From Sulfitobacter sp. (lineage in GTDB: Bacteria; Pseudomonadota; Alphaproteobacteria; Rhodobacterales; Rhodobacteraceae), in contig JAGXHD010000245.1 of NCBI GenBank assembly GCA_024636395.1, positions 1-11,484 on the forward strand: DNA of 11,484 nt. The letters are read 5' to 3'. Under the pieces are notes generated by a model. The model was given only the letters and a program-made list of their open reading frames with translations, made no database searches and was not told the origin of the DNA. The translations under genes and the position numbers were made by a program. Positions 7,447-11,484 of the stretch are shown one piece after another (position 1 is the stretch's first letter; every line of letters starts with the position of its first letter).

Positions 7447-7686
7447 ATGTCGGGGCCCATGACATCAGGCCGGACAGTAATTTCGGCAGTGCGTGCGTGG
7501 GGGCTGCGTGTCGCCCACCGGTGGTTGCAAAACACCCTGGCTCGTAAAGCGAATATTCATGCCTTCGCGGATAGGGTTAGCACGGCACACATCGAAATGG
7601 ATGGAGCGATGCGCAGTCCTGTTGTGCTTTTCGGGCGGGCGCAGAGCTTGAGCGCTTGCGATGCGTTTGCCGAAGTCGATAATTGA
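7447..7686 (+). CDS. Hypothetical small protein upstream of the receiver gene
   Basis: This 79-codon frame has ATG 7447 with GGAG (7439-7442) four bases upstream. Its stop lies eight bases before the start of the receiver gene, an operon-like spacing. I recognise no family. The sequence has several Arg/Ala-rich stretches (RAWGLRVAHRW, GRAQSLSACDAF) and no signal peptide or membrane segment. By my count about 61% of third codon positions are G or C, which looks lower than in the firm genes nearby. It may be a non-coding stretch or a decayed gene. Confidence 0.25.
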   Translation: MSGPMTSGRTVISAVRAWGLRVAHRWLQNTLARKANIHAFADRVSTAHIEMDGAMRSPVVLFGRAQSLSACDAFAEVDN

Positions 7687-7694
7687 GGCCGCGG

Positions 7695-8060
7695 ATGATC
7701 AGACTGCTGCATGTCGAAGACGATACGGATATCAGGGAAATTGCCCGGCTGGCGCTTGAGCTTTCTGGGGACTTCGAAGTCGTGCAATGCGCCAGCGGCG
7801 CCGACGCGATTGCGATGCTGGATCGGCTCAGCCCCGATGTTTTGCTGCTCGATATGATGATGCCGGGTATGACCGGCAAGGAGACGCTGACGCGGATCCG
7901 CGCCATTGAGAAATTCGCCCGGACCCCAGCTGTTTTCATGACAGCGCGCGCGCAACTCGCCCAGCTTGAGGAACTGCGCGCTGTCGGTGCGGCGGAGGTA
8001 ATCAGGAAGCCTTTTGATCCGATGGCACTCGGCGATCAGATCAAGGAAGCGATGCGGTGA
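7695..8060 (+). CDS. Stand-alone receiver (REC) response regulator, CheY/Spo0F-like
   Basis: This 121-residue single-domain receiver protein starts at ATG 7695 with GAGG (7685-7688) six bases upstream. An in-frame TTG at 7683 has no better support. The acidic pocket is E8-D9-D10 (LLHVEDD) and the phospho-acceptor is D53 (LLLDMMMPGM). The switch Thr is T83 (VFMTAR) and the conserved Lys is K105 (VIRKPFD). No DNA-binding or enzymatic output domain follows, so it probably acts as a phosphate shuttle or a protein-binding regulator. It lies downstream of the split kinase on the same strand, and its end faces the convergent HPt gene with only 36 bases between the stops. It is the natural first receiver in a relay kinase > REC > HPt > REC, which is inferred from gene order. 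Confidence 0.93.
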   Translation: MIRLLHVEDDTDIREIARLALELSGDFEVVQCASGADAIAMLDRLSPDVLLLDMMMPGMTGKETLTRIRAIEKFARTPAVFMTARAQLAQLEELRAVGAAEVIRKPFDPMALGDQIKEAMR

Positions 8061-8096
8061 GAATTGGGGCTGGTGATCCGCGCGGGACAGAAGCGC

Positions 8097-8468
8097 TCAG
8101 CCTTGTTCTGTCAGTGCGGTGCAGGCTTCGACGAAAGTATCTATAAACCAGACAATCTCTCCGGGGCAAATCGCCAGATCGGCGTAATCCCCTTCAAGAT
8201 GTGCGATGATCTGGGCTTCGCATTGTTGCGCGGTAAGGCCCAGATCAGGATATCCCACAGTGCCGGCAGTGCCGGATATCTGATGGAGAATACTGCAGGC
8301 CGCTTTGAGGTTCTGGTTGATTTGTTCGGCGGTTTCGCCGTCCCAGGCGGCGAGAGCATACTGCGCAATCTCGCCTTTGCGGACGCCCAACAGTTCGATA
8401 AACCGCAGGCGGATCCGATCGAGGCCCGGCAACTCATTGGCAAGCGGTGCAAAGGCGAGTGCGTTCAT
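8097..8468 (-). CDS. HPt-domain phosphotransfer protein
   Basis: This is a 123-residue, mostly helical protein. The start is ATG at 8468, with GGGAG close upstream on the - strand. It overlaps the stop of the preceding receiver gene (ATGA, 8465-8468), so the pair is translationally coupled. The HPt signature is SILHQISGTAGTVGYPDLG, with H62 (codon 8283-8285) as the likely phosphorylated histidine. The usual H-x-x-K-G-S/T-A pattern has Ser65 in the Lys position. The following helix (QQCEAQIIAHLEG) and a C-terminal helix complete the expected four-helix bundle. There is no kinase or receiver domain. It should pass phosphate between the stand-alone receiver and the REC-GGDEF-like protein. A longer reading frame upstream (to 8585) lies inside the preceding gene and is not supported. 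Confidence 0.88.
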   Translation of the reverse strand: MNALAFAPLANELPGLDRIRLRFIELLGVRKGEIAQYALAAWDGETAEQINQNLKAACSILHQISGTAGTVGYPDLGLTAQQCEAQIIAHLEGDYADLAICPGEIVWFIDTFVEACTALTEQG

Positions 8469-9445
8469 GCGGATCTCCCAATTTGAAAAAAGTCGGTCTT
8501 GAGGCGTTCGAACTCGATGGCTGCTTCTTCGGCAGAAGCCTGTGCGGTATTGAGGGTGTTCAGGATCTGATCCCCCGATTTCCATACCAGACGGATCGCA
8601 GCCCCCGCGCTGACCCTAGGATAGAGCTCCTGACCACTGTTGGATCTGATCTGCGCACGGCTCAGGCGCAAGTTTACGGCATCCATCAAGCGCGGCATTT
8701 CGGGGCGCCAGCCGCTTTCGGTGATGCACAGATAGGTGCCGCTGCCCGCATAGGTCATCAGGAACTGGTGGCCATCGAGGCTGTCGGAGATGACCTCTGC
8801 AACGTCCTCGATGAGGAATTTGAACTCGGCGGGCGAGAGGGTTTCGCAATATGTCTCCGGTTTTCGCAGGGCAAAAGCGAACACGGTGGAGCCAAAAAGC
8901 GAACTGCGCGACAGTTGAGCCACGTAGTTTTCCATGGCTGTGCAGCTGATGACGTTATCGATGTCATGCAGGTCGAGTGGTGCGTGCAGATCAATGGTAT
9001 CCAAGACTGCTGAAGCATCCTGCGCCGCAGGCGAGACAAAGGCTCTGCCATGCTCGGATCGGCGGCTCAGCACTTGGTGTTCGGCCAAGTTGATCCGGGC
9101 GCGCAACTCGGTCAGATCGAAAGGCTTGGTGACGTAATCCGTGGCACCCGCCGCAAAAGCGGTATCGATGTAGCGCTTCTCGGACATTGCCGTAAGCATG
9201 ATGATCGGGGCTGTGGCGTAGGTATGCATTTGGCGGATGTGACGCGCGAGGGCCGTTCCATCAATGCCTGGCATTTGAATGTCGAGCAGGAAGCAATCGA
9301 AAGGCTCATCATCTGCTGCATCAAGCAAGGCGATGGCATCCTGTGCACAGGTGGCGGCCGTAAGGTCATGTGTGCCGATGGTGTCCAGAAACTCGGAGAG
9401 AAGCTCCAAGATTATCGGATCATCATCTGTCGCGAGAATTTTCAT
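8465..9445 (-). CDS. Response regulator with degenerate GGDEF-like output domain
   Basis: This is a 326-residue protein. The N-terminal receiver (1-120) has the acidic pocket D7-D8-D9, phospho-acceptor D55 (FLLDIQMPGIDG), T85 (MLTAMS) and K107 (VTKPFD), all canonical. After a linker (about 121-160), the C-terminal domain (about 161-315) resembles a GGDEF fold by helix and strand pattern. The turn where GGDEF should be reads AGSGTY (233-238, bases 8732-8749), followed by the strand YLCI. Both metal/catalytic acidic residues are missing, so diguanylate cyclase activity is not expected; it may bind a nucleotide or a protein instead. The start ATG 9445 has GGAG about nine bases upstream. The stop overlaps the HPt start by ATGA. 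It is the likely end point of the local phosphorelay. The GGDEF assignment is by eye and less certain than REC. Confidence 0.85.
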   Translation of the reverse strand: MKILATDDDPIILELLSEFLDTIGTHDLTAATCAQDAIALLDAADDEPFDCFLLDIQMPGIDGTALARHIRQMHTYATAPIIMLTAMSEKRYIDTAFAAGATDYVTKPFDLTELRARINLAEHQVLSRRSEHGRAFVSPAAQDASAVLDTIDLHAPLDLHDIDNVISCTAMENYVAQLSRSSLFGSTVFAFALRKPETYCETLSPAEFKFLIEDVAEVISDSLDGHQFLMTYAGSGTYLCITESGWRPEMPRLMDAVNLRLSRAQIRSNSGQELYPRVSAGAAIRLVWKSGDQILNTLNTAQASAEEAAIEFERLKTDFFQIGRSA

Positions 9446-9662
9446 CTCAGGGTACTCCGCGCAATATGTGGCTCAACACAACTAATAGATGCAAAGGTGG
9501 CGGCTAATGGTGGCGAAATTAGGACGATTCCGCAGCCAAGAGATGGTAGTTCAAGGAGACCCGTGCACCGCGCTCGAGACATAGGCCGTTTGCGTGCGCA
9601 GCGCGCCAAAGCCAAATCGAGACTGATCTAAAGGCCTCAGTCAGCCCGCGGTCAGGCTTTGC

Positions 9663-10331
9663 TCAGGGCGTGAGGTTATACTGCGCGAGATAGTCTCGCA
9701 TAGGCCGTATCATATGCGTGCGGGTGAGCAGGATCAGCGCTTCCGCATTCCCATGCTCCAATGCGTCGATCATCTTTCTATGCTCGCGCTGGGCAAGTGA
9801 CAGATAGCCTGATTGCATGAAACTATTGGTGCGTACAGGGTAGGTGCGATGGGCCTGAAGCTCTATTGCCTCCACGAGGAATCGGCTTTTGCAGCAGGCG
9901 AAAATCGTCCGGTGAAACAGGTTGTTGAGGTGAAATACCTCTGCGTAGTTCTCGACATGCGCGGCTTTGACATGCGCCGCGTCGATCTGGCGCAACGCCT
10001 CGATGGTCTGCGGATCGACCGGAAAGTGTATCCGCCGGATAGCGGCATCCTGAAGGATGCCGCGCAGCTCGTAGATCTGAAGGATTTCGGCGCCGCTGTA
10101 CCGGCAGACATGGGCACCCTTGTTCGTCTCTCGCACCACGAGCCCGCGTAGGGCCAGGGTATCGATCGCGCAACGAACCTTGTGGCGGGATGCGGTGAAG
10201 CGCGCCATCAGATCGTACTCGATAAGGCGTTGGTCGGGGGGCAGCCGACCAAAGATGATATCCATCTCGAGCGTATCTGCGATGGCATGTCTTGGGTCTG
10301 ATGCGGGTGCGAGGGAGATGTGGTCTGTCAC
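9663..10331 (-). CDS. GntR-family transcriptional regulator, FadR/FCD subfamily
   Basis: This is a 222-residue protein. The N-terminal winged helix-turn-helix (about 13-75) includes HAIADTLEMDIIFGRLPPDQRL, where the phrase GRLPPDQRLIEYDLMARF is the GntR hallmark. The recognition helix lies around SRHKVRCAIDTLALRGLV and the wing around NKGAHVCRY. The C-terminal all-helical FCD domain (about 83-215) carries candidate metal/ligand residues N136, H140, H184 and H206. The usual Asp in the DxxFH motif is Asn here. GTG 10331 is the only upstream start, because an in-frame TGA precedes it. The ribosome-binding site is poor. FCD regulators usually sense small carboxylic acids. No catabolic gene lies beside it, so its target is unknown and may be itself or the adjacent signalling genes. 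Confidence 0.9.
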   Translation of the reverse strand: MTDHISLAPASDPRHAIADTLEMDIIFGRLPPDQRLIEYDLMARFTASRHKVRCAIDTLALRGLVVRETNKGAHVCRYSGAEILQIYELRGILQDAAIRRIHFPVDPQTIEALRQIDAAHVKAAHVENYAEVFHLNNLFHRTIFACCKSRFLVEAIELQAHRTYPVRTNSFMQSGYLSLAQREHRKMIDALEHGNAEALILLTRTHMIRPMRDYLAQYNLTP

Positions 10332-10391
10332 GGCGCGGTACTCGATTCCGAAGCAGGGGACAGGATGAAATCATCTGCGCGATCCCTCGCG

Positions 10392-10423
10392 TTGTAAATA
10401 CAGATCCATTCGCAAACTTTCAC
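10392..10423 (-). promoter_or_regulatory. Possible promoter/operator of the GntR gene
   Basis: TGTAAATACA (10393-10402) is a TGTA-NN-TACA inverted repeat, about 60 bases before the GntR start. On the - strand it overlaps a TATTTA hexamer (10395-10400), 17 bases from GTGAAA (10418-10423), a weak -35/-10 pair. FadR-type regulators often bind GT...AC dyads and repress themselves, so this is a candidate autoregulatory site. Support is weak. Confidence 0.25.
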
Positions 10424-10488
10424 GCCGTCCCAAGTGTTAGAGGGCGCGGGAGAAGCTGACTTGCAGCGATTGGGGCAAAGGGAACGGG

Positions 10489-11342
10489 TTATTTTACTGC
10501 CCTGAGCAAAGGTATTGCCTCCTGTGCGGCGATGCGCGCGAGTTCCACGTAAAATATCGTCCCGCCGCCGGGGTTGGGCTCGAAGTTGATCAGACCCCCG
10601 TGGGCTTCCACGATTCGCTTCGAGATGCTCAGGCCGAGCCCGGTCCCGCTCACTTTGCGGATGCCCGTATTCTCGAGCTGGCTGAAGCTGTCGAAGATGC
10701 GGGCACGGTCTGCGGGATCAACGCCAGCGCCGCGATCGGTCACGCTGATGCGCACCTGACCGCGACCTCGCTGCCCGCTTCGGAGAATTTGGTGGCGTTC
10801 GACAGCAGATTGGTAATGACCTGTTCGAGCCGCATTGGATCGGCGCGCACGCAAAGATCGGTGTCGACGGGCAGCATTTTCAGCGTCACATCGAGCTCCG
10901 TGGCGTAGGCGCGATTATCTGTGACCGCATCCGAGATAAGTCCTGCAAGCTGTACTGTGCAGAAATCGAACTTCATCTTGCCAACTTCGATTTTCTGCAG
11001 ATCCAGCAGCTCGTCGATCAGTACACTGAGGCGGACTGTGTTGCGCTGGGCGATGCTGAGAACCTGTGCAGATCTATCGGGCATCGGGCCGAATGCACCG
11101 GCAAGGGTCATATCGAGGGAGGCCCGGATCGACGTGAGCGGGGTGCGCAATTCGTGGCTGACGGTGGACAGGAACTCTGTCTTTGCATCAAGCGCTAGGT
11201 TGGCATGGGCGTTCTCTGCACGAAGCTGCGCCAGTTGCCGCTTGTTCGTGCGGTAATATTGTATCCCGATGAACGAGCAATCTACGATAAAATAGAGCAC
11301 GAAGAGGCTGGTAAAGAAGTTGAGCCAAGCCTCGTATCCCAG
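10489..11342 (-). pseudogene. Second histidine kinase, frameshifted and lacking its N-terminus
   Basis: The - strand frame runs from the junction near 11342. It encodes a membrane segment (NFFTSLFVLYFIVDCSFIGI), a short coiled linker (TNKRQLAQLRAENAHANL) and HisKA with the phospho-acceptor His in STVSHELRTPLTS (codon 11154-11156). The N box NLLSNATKFSEAGSEV follows. That frame then stops at 10740. The rest of the ATPase domain continues in a different frame from about 10758 down to TAA 10489-10491. It carries a G1 box VTDRGAGV, F box IFDSFSQLE and G2 box SGTGLGLSISKR, all canonical. A loss of about one base near 10758-10761 explains the shift. No start codon or sensor domain is visible before the membrane segment, and the sequence beyond matches an integrase on the other strand. 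The gene is therefore probably dead twice over, unless the frameshift is a sequencing error. Confidence 0.85.
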
Positions 11343-11484
11343 CTGGCCCTGTGTTGCCAGAACGCCAAGCCGGGGGAGAAGGAATATCTGCTGAGCGACG
11401 GGGATGGCCTGTTCCTGCGGGTGCTGCCCACTGGCAAGAAAACCTGGCAGCTCGTCTATACACACCGGGATCGTCGTCGAAAGC
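11343..11484 (+). CDS. P4-type tyrosine integrase, N-terminal fragment (DUF4102 arm-binding domain)
   Basis: The frame is open to the window edge. It reads QNAKPGEKEYLLSDGDGL followed by FLRVLPTGKKTWQLVYTHRD, the standard start of P4-like site-specific recombinases (arm-type DNA-binding domain, DUF4102). This domain binds arm sites of an integrating element. The catalytic domain lies beyond the window. Intact relatives usually start about ten residues before AKPGEK with a MxLT-like sequence. Here the frame offers only LALCC in that place, with no ATG, GTG or TTG suitably placed; the first listed base is a CTG codon. The 5' end may be truncated, altered, or start at CTG. The gene points away from the broken kinase, as expected for an integrase at the edge of a genomic island. 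Confidence 0.85.
   Translation, partial: MALCCQNAKPGEKEYLLSDGDGLFLRVLPTGKKTWQLVYTHRDRRRK

Noticed and set aside
8086..8112. Inverted repeat GACAGAA/TTCTGTC between the convergent receiver and HPt genes as a bidirectional terminator.
   Set aside because: The stem is seven AT/GC-mixed pairs with a 13-base loop, overlaps the HPt stop, and has no T-run on either side.
8447..9631. Long + strand frames (8447-9013 and 9050-9631).
   Set aside because: They run antisense to the REC-GGDEF-like gene, which has clear receiver motifs; the + strand products show no recognisable family features.
11346..11465. N-terminal 40 residues of the second kinase frame starting at 11465.
   Set aside because: This stretch is the antisense of the integrase N-terminus, whose conserved motifs are on the + strand; it is not part of the kinase.

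Overview
The window looks like chromosomal DNA of an alphaproteobacterium, most likely of the Rhodobacterales/Roseobacter group. The basis is GC content of about 60% by eye, strongly GC-biased third codon positions, and the style of the proteins: poxvirus-type topoisomerase IB, a DUF1007/NicO pair, and CHASE-PAS kinases with separate response regulators. This placement is an inference. No rRNA, tRNA or CRISPR array was recognised.

The left part (1-4278) is ordinary housekeeping or accessory metabolism, all on the + strand. It holds the tail of an ABC-transporter permease, a small DUF2945 (TUDOR-like) gene translationally coupled to a topoisomerase IB, a PLP-dependent aminotransferase, and a two-gene metal-transport unit (DUF1007 periplasmic protein plus NicO/RcnA-type permease).

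The centre and right part (4338-11342) is a signal-transduction cluster. A membrane CHASE-PAS-PAS-PAS histidine kinase on + is split by an in-frame TGA at 6225. It is followed by a stretch of about 500 bp with little recognisable content and then a stand-alone receiver (REC) protein. Converging on it from the - strand are an HPt protein and a REC protein with a degenerate GGDEF-like output domain, overlapping by ATGA. Upstream of these on the - strand lie a GntR/FCD regulator and a second histidine kinase, which has a frameshift in its ATPase domain and no N-terminus.

Together the parts needed for a four-step phosphorelay (kinase > REC > HPt > REC-output) are encoded as separate proteins. Both local kinases appear damaged, while the downstream relay parts look intact. 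At the right edge the second kinase gives way to the 5' end of a P4-type tyrosine integrase reading out of the window. This suggests that a genomic island starts here and has interrupted the kinase.
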